From Methanobrevibacter sp. (GTDB taxonomy: Archaea; Methanobacteriota; Methanobacteria; Methanobacteriales; Methanobacteriaceae): a DNA stretch of 64,000 nt. Below, piece after piece: positions 29,431 through 38,689 of this stretch (position 1 is its first letter; every line of letters starts with the position of its first letter). Position numbers and translations under genes: made by a program. The DNA is taken from contig NZ_JAUNXR010000002.1 in assembly GCF_030539665.1 (NCBI RefSeq), positions 247,265 through 311,264 on the forward strand, read 5' to 3'. The notes below the pieces were generated by a model. It did no database searches, was not told the origin of the DNA, and was given only the letters and a program-made list of their open reading frames with translations.

Positions 29431-30216
29431 CTATAGATTAAAGATAAATTTGTTTTGATATTTTCTAAATACATAAATACCTATTATTAATGATACGATT
29501 GATGATGCTATTAAATATAACAATGTCCCAGTTCCCGGAAATGTACCGTTGAGTACAATATCCCTAAATGAAGTTACTGCAGCATAAAGAGGATTCAATT
29601 TAAAGAAAAATATAAATTGCTTTGGAATAATAGAAATCGGATAGAAAATTGGAGTCATATAAGCCAATAACATTACAAGAACCCCGTAAAGATATTTAAT
29701 ATCAGTGAAAAATGTTGTAGCTGTAGCTAAAATCAAACCAACACCAAATATCAATATAACTAGGAAGAATATTGGAATTGGAGCATAAATCAAAGACCAG
29801 TAAAATGGAGCCTTTGTAACAATCATTACCGCTACAAGCACTACAAGAGATATTAGGAAATTTACAAATTCGGAACAGATTATTCCAACCGAAAACATAT
29901 ATTTTGGAACATAAATCTTTTTAATAATGGCTGCATTTCCTTTAATGGAATTCATAGCACCATTTGTCCCAGCTGCAAAGAAATCAAATAATAATTTACC
30001 ACATAACAAATAAACTGGGAAATTTTTAATGGTTTTTCCAAAAATAAATGAAAATACAATTGTTAATACAATCATTGATAAAAGAGGGTTTAAAAAACTC
30101 CATAAGAACCCCAATGTTGAATCCTTATATTTTCCACTCACATCCCTTTTAACAAGTTCTCTCAATAAAAAAGAATATTTGGAAAAATTTTTAAACAATT
30201 GCTTATCATTAAACAT
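29431..30216 (-). CDS. ABC-2 type polysaccharide export permease (TagG/Wzm-like)
   Basis: The 261-aa integral membrane protein has six hydrophobic helices and the ABC-2 family features LLRELVKRDVSGKYKDSTLGFLWSFLNP at the N-terminus and YMTPIFYPISIIP in the middle. With the downstream ATPase it should form a Wzm-Wzt/TagGH-type exporter moving lipid-linked polymer across the membrane. A 67-base gap before it holds a minus-strand TATA-like element (about 30263-30275), so an internal promoter is possible. The family call is strong; the exported polymer is inferred from context. Confidence 0.93.
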   Translation of the reverse strand: MFNDKQLFKNFSKYSFLLRELVKRDVSGKYKDSTLGFLWSFLNPLLSMIVLTIVFSFIFGKTIKNFPVYLLCGKLLFDFFAAGTNGAMNSIKGNAAIIKKIYVPKYMFSVGIICSEFVNFLISLVVLVAVMIVTKAPFYWSLIYAPIPIFFLVILIFGVGLILATATTFFTDIKYLYGVLVMLLAYMTPIFYPISIIPKQFIFFFKLNPLYAAVTSFRDIVLNGTFPGTGTLLYLIASSIVSLIIGIYVFRKYQNKFIFNL

Positions 30217-30283
30217 TTAAAAACCTAAAAATAAATTAATTAAACTTAATATTATTATTTAAGATTTTATTATATAAAAATTA

Positions 30284-31318
30284 TTAGAATTTTAAGAAAC
30301 TTTTTACCTTATTCTTAATTCTTCTAATTTTTTTGATTTTATTCATTTCTTTAACTGCTTCATCAATCTGATTATTTGACAAATGCCTGGCCAAACCATT
30401 GAAAATTCTTTCATCAAGATTTGGAGAAATAAGTAGCTCCCTTTTAAGAATCGGGTTAATAGCTATCAGCAGCTCCCTCTTATCATCATCGGAAATATTG
30501 CTTTTGACTAGATTTGTCAGGAAATAAACAAAATGCTTTTTGAAAACCAGGTCAAAATACTCTTCCTTATTTAAATTGGACAGCAATTCTTCAGTTTTAT
30601 AATATCCTTCAATCATTTTGGAAAATATTAGCTTATTTCTTAAATGAATTGTAGATTTGTCCTCATCAGAATCCCTAATGGAGTAATTGTAACTATAGAA
30701 ATCATCCAAATATATTGTTTTATTTGATAATAGAATTGCATGAATGAAGAGTTCCAAATCCTCTCCAAGCATTCCCTCCAAAAATGAGATGTTGTTGCTT
30801 GTTAAAAACTCCTTTCTAAACAGCTTTGTCCATATGCTTGGGCTTAATTCGAACAATCTCAAATCCTCTTCAACATTTCCAATTATGATATTCTCCCCAT
30901 CAAAAACTGTTTTTTCCTTATCTTTTCTATCTGGATAAACCCTAAAGTAGTTTGTAAAAACCAGATCTGCACCATTTGATGTTATCTCATCGTACATTCT
31001 TTCAAATGCACCCTCATTGTAAGTATCATCATGATCGCAGAAAATGACAAACTCCCCCTTAGCCATGTCCAACCCAATATTACGGCCCCTACCAGGAAAA
31101 CCGGAATTCTCCTTCAATTTAACGACAGAAACATTGCTGTAAGAATCCAATTCACTTAAAATAGCTAATGTTTCTTCATCTGGAGAATTGTCATCAACGA
31201 AAATAACTTCAATATTCTCAAAGCCCATGGTTTGGCTTTTGATAGAATCAAATAAATCATAAATGCCTTTGCCAGTATTATAGGTTGGTACAACAACGGT
31301 TATCTTATAGTTATTCAT
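30284..31318 (-). CDS. Family 2 glycosyltransferase, tandem paralogue A
   Basis: The 344-aa protein has a GT-A domain (ITVVVPTYNTGKGIYDLFDS, FVDDNSPDEETL, GFPGRGRNIGLDMAKGEFVIF, then the metal-binding-type CDHDDTY near residue 95) and a helical C-terminal region with a basic tail. It is strikingly similar over the whole length to the next upstream gene (31320-32357), from which it is separated by one base, so the two arose by tandem duplication. The family is that of capsule and teichoic-acid chain transferases. Donor and acceptor are unknown. Confidence 0.88.
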   Translation of the reverse strand: MNNYKITVVVPTYNTGKGIYDLFDSIKSQTMGFENIEVIFVDDNSPDEETLAILSELDSYSNVSVVKLKENSGFPGRGRNIGLDMAKGEFVIFCDHDDTYNEGAFERMYDEITSNGADLVFTNYFRVYPDRKDKEKTVFDGENIIIGNVEEDLRLFELSPSIWTKLFRKEFLTSNNISFLEGMLGEDLELFIHAILLSNKTIYLDDFYSYNYSIRDSDEDKSTIHLRNKLIFSKMIEGYYKTEELLSNLNKEEYFDLVFKKHFVYFLTNLVKSNISDDDKRELLIAINPILKRELLISPNLDERIFNGLARHLSNNQIDEAVKEMNKIKKIRRIKNKVKSFLKF

Positions 31319-31319
31319 A

Positions 31320-32357
31320 TTATCTGGAAAACTTATTTTTTATTCTTTTGAACAAACCTTTTCTATGGTTCATATTGTCCTGGTTTTTTGCAATTTCTCT
31401 TGATTCCGCAACGGCTTGGTCGAAATCCCCATTTAAAATATATTTTACCAATTTATTATATTTTCCTTTAAAATAAGGATCCTCCCTGTAATATTTTTTA
31501 AAGATAATCTGTGCCCTTTTAAACAGTTCAAATCTGTCCTCATCAGATATCTCGCTTAAAACAATTGTATAAATCCAAGAAGTCAAATGCTTTTTAAATA
31601 TGTTTTTGCCGTATTCTGGATAATTTTCATCCAGCCACTTGCAAATTTCAAAATAGCCGTCCAGAATAGCCTCAATATACTTCCTGTTTCTCAGGTGAAT
31701 TGTGGACCTGTCCCCTTCAGAATCCCTGATGCTGTAGTTGTAGGCATAGGTATTAGGCAGATAAACAATATTTTTGGCCTTGAAATTAGCTAATGTTGCA
31801 ACATAAACATCCTCACAAAGCATCCCCTCCAAAAAGAAGATATCATTGCTTGTTAAAAACTCCTTTCTAAACATCCTTGTCCAAATTGCTGCAGGAATTT
31901 GAAATATATCCAAATCATCTTTAAAACTTTCAATCGTTATTCTTTCCTTAATTCCTGAATTAAAATGATTAATCTTTCCTTTGTTAACCTGATTGAAATT
32001 GGCTACAACCATGTCAGAATCATTGAAAACCATTTCTTCATACATCTTTTCAAATGCGTCCTCATTGTAGGTGTCATCATGATCGGAAAAAATGACAAAC
32101 TCTCCCTGAGCCATGCCCAAACCAATATTACGGCCCCTACCAGGAAAACCGGAATTCTCCTTCAACTTAACGACGGAAACGTTGTCAAATGTATTTAGCT
32201 TATCCAAAATGTCCAAGGTAAGGTCATCGGATGAATTGTCATCGACGAAAATAACCTCTATATTTTCAAAGCCAAGAGTTTGAGCCCTTATTGAATCAAA
32301 TAAATCATACAGCCTATGGCCAGTATTGTATGTTGGAATTACAACAGTTATTTTCAT
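31320..32357 (-). CDS. Family 2 glycosyltransferase, tandem paralogue B
   Basis: This 345-aa paralogue of the 30284-31318 gene shares ITVVIPTYNTG, LYDLFDSI, the exact block VKLENSGFPGRGRNIGL-like (KLKENSGFPGRGRNIGL) and SDHDDTYNE. The catalytic core is nearly invariant while the C-terminal halves differ more, suggesting different acceptors or different linkages. The start overlaps the 3' end of the upstream GT4 gene by 4 bases. It is clearly intact. Confidence 0.88.
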   Translation of the reverse strand: MKITVVIPTYNTGHRLYDLFDSIRAQTLGFENIEVIFVDDNSSDDLTLDILDKLNTFDNVSVVKLKENSGFPGRGRNIGLGMAQGEFVIFSDHDDTYNEDAFEKMYEEMVFNDSDMVVANFNQVNKGKINHFNSGIKERITIESFKDDLDIFQIPAAIWTRMFRKEFLTSNDIFFLEGMLCEDVYVATLANFKAKNIVYLPNTYAYNYSIRDSEGDRSTIHLRNRKYIEAILDGYFEICKWLDENYPEYGKNIFKKHLTSWIYTIVLSEISDEDRFELFKRAQIIFKKYYREDPYFKGKYNKLVKYILNGDFDQAVAESREIAKNQDNMNHRKGLFKRIKNKFSR

Positions 32358-33922
32358 TGAATCCCCTCATAGATTTCATTGTACTCGCCAATCATTTCAT
32401 CAAAGCTTTTTAAATCTACCTTTGAAATGTTATTGGCTTTCTTTTCATAATCCTCTTTTGAAATATTGATTATCCTGTTATAAATATCTGCAGAATCCCT
32501 ATGATTCACTATCCAGCCAATGTCATACTTTTCAACCCTTTCCTTTTGGGCCCCCAAATCAGTAGCTATAATTGGAATTCCAGTGGAAATTGCTTCAGTT
32601 AATGTATGGGAATAGGTTTCGGGGCAAACTGACATTATACCAATAAAATTTGGACTTATCTCTTTTACAATGTTTCCAAAATCCTCACGTTTGTATCTGC
32701 CATGGTTAACTCCAAAGCTAAGGTTTGGAATTGTAGTTCCCATAAAATGAAATTCTATTCTGTTGTCATCAACCTTGTTTAAAGATTCAATTAAAAGGGA
32801 ACCCTTGTGCTGGGAAATGAATCCTGGAAATAGAATTCTAATCTTATCTTCAGGAAATGTCGGATTTGCAGTTATCTTTTCAATATCCCTTCCGTGTTCG
32901 ATTACTCTAAAATTTGATAACTTAGGATAAAATTTTCTATAGAGCTCCAATGATGATTCTGATGGGAAGATATTCAGATATGCTCCATCAAGTGCCTTTA
33001 GACAGTGCCTGCGCCATATTTCAACCACTTCATCTAACTTTCCCTCATCGTCAATATCGATAGCACAATTGCTGCAGCAGTCCAAATTGCAGAAATTCAA
33101 ATTCCTGTCTAAAAGATGGATTGAAGGGCAGCAATAGTAGAAGTCATGTACACTAATCAAATATTCAATATCGAATTCGTCAGCTAATTTAAAAATATCA
33201 AAGCTATTGTTGATTAAATGATTGATATGAATAATGTCTATGTCTAATTTTGACAAGATTTCAGCATAAATATCATGCAAATCCTCATTGAATAGGCTTT
33301 CTTCAAAATTTTTGGAAATGATTTTGGAGCTCTTATCCAGATCTATCAAAGCATGGATGTTTGAAGTTTCAACTTTCCATTGGGCCATCTTGTCTAGCTT
33401 ATCGGAATATTCCCATAACTCCACTTCTTCGCCAGAGGATGTTAAAATGAACTTTTTATAGTTGTCTCCCAATGATTTTATTATATCAAGACTTGTGAAT
33501 CCTGTTCCACCTACATTACTTATCTTTTCATGGAGAATAAATAGAATGGCCTTTTTGGAATCGTTTCTAAAATCAGATAAGTTAAAATCTTCGAGCTTAT
33601 AGCTATAACCCTTATTTCGACCTATCAACGCATAGTGGATTAACGGATTTATGTCAACATCATATTTATTTGCATAAAAAGCACCGTCAAAATCCTCATT
33701 TGGCCTTTTTCCTTCATCAAAGCCAAAAAACAGGTAGTGCAAAAGCGGATCCATAGAAGATGTCTTGGGATACTTTTCCAAATAAAACCCCTCATCAAAG
33801 AGATTTTGATCTTTAATTGCCTTATAGCCTTCATAAATGAATTTAGCTTCATTCTTATCATTTACTTTTTTTGAGATATATAAAAAAGGCAATCTGGAAA
33901 ATAATCTATTCTTAAAATTCAT
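32354..33922 (-). CDS. GT-B glycosyltransferase (family 4-like) with N-terminal repeat motif
   Basis: The 522-aa protein has at residues about 35-110 two copies of a motif seen at the front of many surface-polysaccharide transferases (FDEGFYLEKYPKTSSMDPLLHYLFFG, then GAFYANKYDVDINPLIHYALIG). The GT-B part follows: VGGTGFTSLDIIKSL, ISVHDFYYCCPSIHLLDRN with several cysteines (CNLDCCSNC, possibly metal-binding), RILFPGFISQHKGSLL, and the donor-site PETYSHTLTEAISTGIPIIATDLGAQKE. It heads a transcriptional block, with a promoter region at 33923-34000. The acceptor is unknown. Confidence 0.85.
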   Translation of the reverse strand: MNFKNRLFSRLPFLYISKKVNDKNEAKFIYEGYKAIKDQNLFDEGFYLEKYPKTSSMDPLLHYLFFGFDEGKRPNEDFDGAFYANKYDVDINPLIHYALIGRNKGYSYKLEDFNLSDFRNDSKKAILFILHEKISNVGGTGFTSLDIIKSLGDNYKKFILTSSGEEVELWEYSDKLDKMAQWKVETSNIHALIDLDKSSKIISKNFEESLFNEDLHDIYAEILSKLDIDIIHINHLINNSFDIFKLADEFDIEYLISVHDFYYCCPSIHLLDRNLNFCNLDCCSNCAIDIDDEGKLDEVVEIWRRHCLKALDGAYLNIFPSESSLELYRKFYPKLSNFRVIEHGRDIEKITANPTFPEDKIRILFPGFISQHKGSLLIESLNKVDDNRIEFHFMGTTIPNLSFGVNHGRYKREDFGNIVKEISPNFIGIMSVCPETYSHTLTEAISTGIPIIATDLGAQKERVEKYDIGWIVNHRDSADIYNRIINISKEDYEKKANNISKVDLKSFDEMIGEYNEIYEGIQ

Positions 33923-33999
33923 AAAAATCTGTTACTCTTGATTATAGCTAAAAATTACAATTAAGATTATTTTATTAATATTAATTAAATATATTGAAA

Positions 34000-34034
34000 A
34001 AAAAGTTTATAAAAAAGTTTTTAAACTAGTATTT
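34000..34034 (-). terminator. Oligo-T terminator after the 3-TM gene pair
   Basis: On the minus strand two closely spaced T-runs (six and eight T) occur 20-50 bases after the stop codon at 34054. A TATA-like element for the downstream GT4 gene overlaps the same AT-rich stretch, so the polymer cluster is probably transcribed in at least two blocks. Confidence 0.4.
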
Positions 34035-34053
34035 AGATTAAAAACTCCTTTAT

Positions 34054-34320
34054 TTAAATTAAACCTACTGCACTCAACATGGATTGAAGACCTAAAAGAA
34101 ATATCGCAAGACCTCCAACGAATGTTATGAGATTTGCATGCTTAAGAGCCGCTTTAGTACCAAATGTACCTACAGCCAACCACATAACTACGAAAATAAG
34201 ACTTAAAATTCCTACAACTAAAGGATCAAGATGTAAAACTACTCCCTGAGAAGCTAAAATTAAGTTTTCAATGTTTCCAAGCAATAATAATCCTAAAAAC
34301 TGTTTAAATTCACCTGCCAT
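34054..34320 (-). CDS. Small 3-TM membrane protein, paralogue 1 (LysE/UPF0016-like half-transporter candidate)
   Basis: The 88-aa protein is almost entirely membrane: TM1 about 6-27, TM2 30-53, TM3 58-82. Conserved with its neighbour are GNIENL.LAS.GVV in TM1 (acidic E18 inside the membrane), GTFGT in TM2 and GGLAIF.LG.Q.ML in TM3. Three-helix repeats with an acidic or asparagine-rich TM1 motif are typical of halves of LysE-superfamily cation exporters (MntP, CadD, UPF0016). Assignment there is inference; I do not recognise an exact family. AGGTGAT lies 3 bases before the ATG, 4 bases after the partner gene. Confidence 0.75.
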   Translation of the reverse strand: MAGEFKQFLGLLLLGNIENLILASQGVVLHLDPLVVGILSLIFVVMWLAVGTFGTKAALKHANLITFVGGLAIFLLGLQSMLSAVGLI

Positions 34321-34324
34321 ATTA

Positions 34325-34648
34325 TCACCTGTTCCTCTCCTCTACATATTCTTCAATAATCTCCTCTTCAGTTTCAACATCTTTTCTAGCATCAAGCATT
34401 GCTTGAATACCTAAGACAAATATTGCCAAACCACCAATGAATTCTATTATATTAGAATATTGTAATGCTATTTGAGTACCGAAAGTACCTACAATTAACC
34501 ACAGAATAACACAGAGAATACTTAAAATACTTAACCTAAGAGGTTTTGCACCAGCAACAACTCCCTGAGAAGCTAAAACTAAGTTTTCGATATTACCGAA
34601 AATCAATAATCCTAATAACGGCAAATATGCTGCTAAAAATTCTAACAT
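34325..34648 (-). CDS. Small 3-TM membrane protein, paralogue 2 (LysE/UPF0016-like half-transporter candidate)
   Basis: The 107-aa paralogue of the 34054-34320 product has three TM helices (about 5-30, 36-60, 66-86) with the same GNIENLVLASQGVV (E21), GTFGT and GGLAIFVLGIQAML motifs, plus a charged tail rich in glutamate (ETEEEIIEEYVEERNR) that is absent from its partner. Two non-identical 3-TM genes with a 4-base gap suggest a heterodimer making a 6-TM transporter. The ribosome site is GGTGG, 5 bases before the ATG. An inverted repeat in its promoter suggests regulation. Confidence 0.75.
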   Translation of the reverse strand: MLEFLAAYLPLLGLLIFGNIENLVLASQGVVAGAKPLRLSILSILCVILWLIVGTFGTQIALQYSNIIEFIGGLAIFVLGIQAMLDARKDVETEEEIIEEYVEERNR

Positions 34649-34686
34649 TTAACCACCATTTTAATATATCCCTATCAGTACGGAAA

Positions 34687-34738
34687 GTATCTTCCATACT
34701 AACAATACTTATTATTAAACATTCAAAGTATATAAATT
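34687..34738 (-). promoter_or_regulatory. Promoter with inverted repeat for the 3-TM gene pair
   Basis: On the minus strand a TATA-like TTTATATAC is at about 34736-34728. About 30 bases downstream, near the expected start point, an inverted repeat AGTAT, 5-base spacer, ATACT occupies 34687-34701. This places a possible repressor site over the transcription start, which would suit a metal- or ligand-controlled transporter. Short AT-rich dyads arise by chance, so confidence is limited. Confidence 0.35.
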
Positions 34739-34816
34739 AATATGGAATAACAGGATTAATTTATAAATAAAAATATTAATTGCAATTTTTCATGATTGCA
34801 TTTATAAAGAATCTTC

Positions 34817-36229
34817 CTAAAAAAATTTATTTTTGATAATGGATTTGACAGTGCCGACAAATTTATTTTTTTTCCTAAGCAGCTCCTTCAATTCCAAATC
34901 ATTGAGCAAATTTAAGCTAAAACTGAATTTAATATAAGAAATTAAGTCAAAATCCCCTGTTAAAATATACATTGGGTCATGAGTATTGAAATATTGATAT
35001 ATATCATCTAGGCCATTGTCACAATTTGAAGATGCAATCTTAATTTTTCTACAGTCGGATTCAATATTAGAAATATGTACCTTAACGTATTCATCGCTGA
35101 TTGGATCGAAACGTAACCTCCTAACATTTTCAAATGAATTTAAATTAAAAGAAATCTCATTCTCCTCCTCATTGTTGAAAACGACTTCAATTGACTCGTT
35201 TTCATTAAAACCATTGCCCGTATCAACATAAAGTTTGGCCACGCCTATGAGTCTTGATTTATTGTATTCTTCATACTTGTCAAGGAATTCCTGCGCACCA
35301 TACTTGCCCAAATCAAGAATGTCTTCACCGTACAATAATTTAGAAGAGTTTAACTCGTTGTAAAATTCAATATCCTGTTTAGAAATATCTCCAAGATTAT
35401 TGAGAGAGTTGACTATTTTCAATTTTTCATCTGAAGACCAATCATAATGATATAGCCAGAATAAGATATCATCCATGAATTTTAAAATTAGCAGCCGGAT
35501 ATATTTGCCTTCCTTTTGATAAACATCAGCCAAGTCAAAAAGTTCCCCAATGGAAATTGCCAGGTCCAATGGGCTTTTAAGAGTGATTTTGCTTGTAACC
35601 GATTCGGAATTTTTTCTATAGAAATATCCAATGTTTTCTGACAGGAAAGTTCTCCTTGAATTTAATAATGATTCAACGCTCATGATATTGTCATCATAAG
35701 AAATGTCTGAAAAGTTCAAAAACCCATATAAGCTTTTATGAAATATTTTACTTCCTGTGGATGTGGCATAAATCAAGGCAGGCATTTCAGATATTGATTC
35801 GATTATTTGATTTTTAGCAATATTTGGCTTATGGATTGACTCTTCATCTATCGGATACAATTTCCAATTAAACAATAATAAATCGCAATTGTTATCTTTA
35901 ATAAGATTTAAAGAGCTTTTTAATGCATCTTTTTCCAGAAAATCATCACTATCCAAAAAAGTAAGATAATCAGAAGTCACATGTTTAATTCCAGTATTTT
36001 TAGCAGCTCCAGCACCTTTATTTTCTTCGTGACTGATTATTTTAAATGATGGATATTTATTTGCATATTCATTTAGAATATCTAAAGATTTATCAGTACT
36101 CTTGTCATTGACTGCTATTACTTCAATATTTTCAATACCTATTGTCTGATTTACAACACTATCCAAACATTCTTTAAGATATTTTTCCTGATTATACACT
36201 GGAATTACAACACTAATCTGAGAAGACAC
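34817..36229 (-). CDS. Family 2 glycosyltransferase with C-terminal extension
   Basis: The 470-aa protein has a GT-A domain to about residue 230 (ISVVIPVYNQEKYLKECLDS, VNDKSTDKS, GAAKNTGIKHVTSDYLTFLDSDDFLEK) and a further 240 residues. The last part (about 320-430) is a beta-rich region (IGVAKLYVDTGNGFNENESIEVVF) resembling the accessory domains behind some capsule GT2 enzymes. The start codon is GTG with a GGGGT site 6 bases upstream. It lies 20 bases after rfbB, so it is in the rhamnose operon. Donor is unknown; dTDP-rhamnose is a reasonable guess. Confidence 0.87.
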   Translation of the reverse strand: MSSQISVVIPVYNQEKYLKECLDSVVNQTIGIENIEVIAVNDKSTDKSLDILNEYANKYPSFKIISHEENKGAGAAKNTGIKHVTSDYLTFLDSDDFLEKDALKSSLNLIKDNNCDLLLFNWKLYPIDEESIHKPNIAKNQIIESISEMPALIYATSTGSKIFHKSLYGFLNFSDISYDDNIMSVESLLNSRRTFLSENIGYFYRKNSESVTSKITLKSPLDLAISIGELFDLADVYQKEGKYIRLLILKFMDDILFWLYHYDWSSDEKLKIVNSLNNLGDISKQDIEFYNELNSSKLLYGEDILDLGKYGAQEFLDKYEEYNKSRLIGVAKLYVDTGNGFNENESIEVVFNNEEENEISFNLNSFENVRRLRFDPISDEYVKVHISNIESDCRKIKIASSNCDNGLDDIYQYFNTHDPMYILTGDFDLISYIKFSFSLNLLNDLELKELLRKKNKFVGTVKSIIKNKFF

Positions 36230-36249
36230 GCTATACCCCTTAAAGTTAA

Positions 36250-37254
36250 TTATCCCAAATACATTTTTCTGTAATATTCCTGATATTCGCCTGATTTAAC
36301 CTGTTCAATCCACTCTTGATTATCCAAATACCATTGAATGGTTTCTTTAATTCCCTCTTCAAAAGTGTATTTAGGTTTCCATCCAAGTTCCTCTTGAATT
36401 TTAGTAGAGTCAATTGCATAGCGCCTATCATGACCCAATCTATCCTTTACAAATTTTATTAAAGATTCATCTTTACCCAAATCCTTTAAAATCAGTTTGA
36501 CAATGTCAATATTTTGTTTTTCATTGTTCCCGCCAATATTATAGACTTCACCTGCATTTGCATCATGCAATACTAAATCAACAGCTGTACAATGATCATA
36601 AACATGCAGCCAGTCACGTATGTTCTTTCCATCCCCATAAACAGGAAGAGACTTATCTTCAAGGGCGTTTGAAATCATTAGCGGAATTAGCTTTTCAGGA
36701 AATTGGTAAGGACCATAATTGTTGGAACAGCGAGTGATATTTACAGGCATTCCGAAAGTATTATGGTAAGAGCGTACAATCAAGTCCGCACCCGCCTTAG
36801 AAGCGGAATATGGGCTATTTGGTTTTAGTGGAGAGTCTTCTGTAAAGTATCCTTCAGGTCCTAAACTTCCATAAACTTCGTCTGTGGATATCTGAACATA
36901 TTTTTCCACATTAGCCTTGCGAGCTGCGTCTAAAAGAACCTGGGTTCCCAAAACATTGGATTTGACAAAAATTTCAGGATCTTCAATGCTTCTGTCCACA
37001 TGGCTTTCAGCTGCAAAATTTACGACATAGTCACAATCCTTCATTACATCTGAAACCAAGTCCTTATCAGCGATGTTACCCTTAACAAAGCTATAATTAC
37101 TATTAAACTCGATATCTTTAAGATTTTCAAGATTTCCGCAATAGGTAAGCAAATCTAAATTAACAATTTCATAATCAGGATATTTGTCTGCAACATATCT
37201 TACAAAATTGCTGCCGATAAATCCTGCCCCGCCAGTAATCAATATTTTAGTCAA
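36250..37254 (-). CDS. rfbB: dTDP-glucose 4,6-dehydratase
   Basis: RfbB (RmlB) turns dTDP-glucose into dTDP-4-keto-6-deoxyglucose, the second step of dTDP-rhamnose synthesis. This short-chain dehydrogenase-type enzyme of 334 aa shows the NAD motif GGAGFIGSNF, the catalytic STDEVYGSLG and YSASKAGAD, and NNYGPYQFPEKLIPL. The start is TTG at 37254 with AGGTGAT 6 bases upstream. It directly abuts rfbC. All family motifs are intact. Confidence 0.96.
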   Translation of the reverse strand: MTKILITGGAGFIGSNFVRYVADKYPDYEIVNLDLLTYCGNLENLKDIEFNSNYSFVKGNIADKDLVSDVMKDCDYVVNFAAESHVDRSIEDPEIFVKSNVLGTQVLLDAARKANVEKYVQISTDEVYGSLGPEGYFTEDSPLKPNSPYSASKAGADLIVRSYHNTFGMPVNITRCSNNYGPYQFPEKLIPLMISNALEDKSLPVYGDGKNIRDWLHVYDHCTAVDLVLHDANAGEVYNIGGNNEKQNIDIVKLILKDLGKDESLIKFVKDRLGHDRRYAIDSTKIQEELGWKPKYTFEEGIKETIQWYLDNQEWIEQVKSGEYQEYYRKMYLG

Positions 37255-37821
37255 TTAAATCACCTTAAAACTAATTGGATTTTCATCTAAGGTCAGCCAT
37301 TTTTCATCCTTTTCAGACAATATAATTTCATCAATACCCTCTAAAGGCCATTCAACAGCTATAGATTCATCATTCCACTTAATACCTCCTTCATCGTCAC
37401 CATGATAGAAGTCAGTGCATTTGTATACGAACTCTGCTTCATCTGATAGCACTAAAAATCCATGTGCAAATCCTTCTGGAATGAATAGCTGTTTTTTATT
37501 TTCTTCTGACAATATTGCTCCAAACCATTGCCCATAAGTTTTTGAGCCTTCTCTCAAGTCAACCCCAACGTCAAAAACCTCTCCTTTAATTACACGAACA
37601 AGTTTTCCTTGAGGATAATTGATTTGAAAATGAAGTCCTCTTAAAACTCCTTTTGATGATTTTGATTGATTGTCTTGCACAAATGTCAAATCATGCCCTG
37701 CATTTTTAAAGTCTGCCTCATTATATGTTTCCATAAAAGAGCCTCTGTTATCTTCAAATACCGCAGGTTCTACTAAAAACATTCCATCTATATCCGTATC
37801 TGTGAATTTAAATTGTCCCAT
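37255..37821 (-). CDS. rfbC: dTDP-4-dehydrorhamnose 3,5-epimerase
   Basis: RfbC (RmlC) epimerises the 4-keto-6-deoxyhexose at C3 and C5. The 188-aa cupin shows FMETYNEADFKNAG, QDNQSKSSKGVLRGLHFQ with the catalytic histidine, GEVFDVGVDLREGS and FIPEGFAHGFLVLSDEAEFVYKCTDFY. It sits between rfbA and rfbB with no spare bases. The length is normal. Confidence 0.96.
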   Translation of the reverse strand: MGQFKFTDTDIDGMFLVEPAVFEDNRGSFMETYNEADFKNAGHDLTFVQDNQSKSSKGVLRGLHFQINYPQGKLVRVIKGEVFDVGVDLREGSKTYGQWFGAILSEENKKQLFIPEGFAHGFLVLSDEAEFVYKCTDFYHGDDEGGIKWNDESIAVEWPLEGIDEIILSEKDEKWLTLDENPISFKVI

Positions 37822-37822
37822 G

Positions 37823-38689
37823 TTATCTTTCCGCTAAGTTAAATAAATACTGACCATAGTCAGTTTTCTTGAGTTCTTCTGCTGTTTTTAAAAGTTGTTC
37901 TTTTGATATATAACCTTTGTTGTATGCAATCTCTTCAAGACATGCAACATAAAGCCCTTGTCTTTTTTGAATTGTTTCAATAAAGTTAGATGCCTCCAAT
38001 AATCCATCATGAGTCCCTGTATCTAACCATGCCATTCCCCTTCCAAGAAGCTCCACATTTAATTTATTTCTATTGAGGTATTCCTCGTTAACTGATGTTA
38101 TTTCTACTTCTCCTCTTCTAGAAGGCTTTACGTTTTTTGCTATTTCGATTACATCATTGTCATAGAAATAAAGTCCCGGAACTATGTAATTTGATTTAGG
38201 TTTTTCTGGTTTTTCCTCTATTGAAAGAACTTTTCCATCTTCATTAAATTCAACAACGCCAAAGGCCTCAGGATTATTGGTATAATATCCGAATACAACA
38301 GCTCCTTCATCTAATTCGCAGGATCTTTCCAATATTTCTGTGAATCTATGGCCATGAAAAATATTGTCTCCTAAAATAAGAGCTACCTTATCATCACCTA
38401 TAAACTCCTCTCCAATTATAAATGCTTCTGCAAGACCATTTGGATTTTCTTGAACTTCATAGCTAAATTTAATACCTAATCTACTTCCATCACCCAATAA
38501 ATCCTTAAACATAGGCAAATCTCTTGGAGTGGATATTATTAATATATCTTTAATTCCTGCCAACATCAGAACAGAAATTGGGTAATAAATCATTGGTTTG
38601 TCGTAAATAGGAATTAGTTGTTTAGATATTGCCTTGGTGATTGGATATAAACGAGTTCCAGACCCTCCAGCAAGCACAATTCCCTTCAT
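37823..38689 (-). CDS. rfbA: Glucose-1-phosphate thymidylyltransferase
   Basis: RfbA (RmlA) activates glucose-1-phosphate with dTTP to dTDP-glucose. The 288-aa protein has the nucleotidyltransferase signature [42 protein letters not shown] ([11 protein letters not shown]) and GLYFYDN. The ATG at 38689 shares one base with the rfbD stop codon and has a GGAGGT site at correct spacing; the in-frame TTG three bases earlier is too close to that site. It lies one gene after rfbD in the operon. Confidence 0.96.
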   Translation of the reverse strand: MKGIVLAGGSGTRLYPITKAISKQLIPIYDKPMIYYPISVLMLAGIKDILIISTPRDLPMFKDLLGDGSRLGIKFSYEVQENPNGLAEAFIIGEEFIGDDKVALILGDNIFHGHRFTEILERSCELDEGAVVFGYYTNNPEAFGVVEFNEDGKVLSIEEKPEKPKSNYIVPGLYFYDNDVIEIAKNVKPSRRGEVEITSVNEEYLNRNKLNVELLGRGMAWLDTGTHDGLLEASNFIETIQKRQGLYVACLEEIAYNKGYISKEQLLKTAEELKKTDYGQYLFNLAER

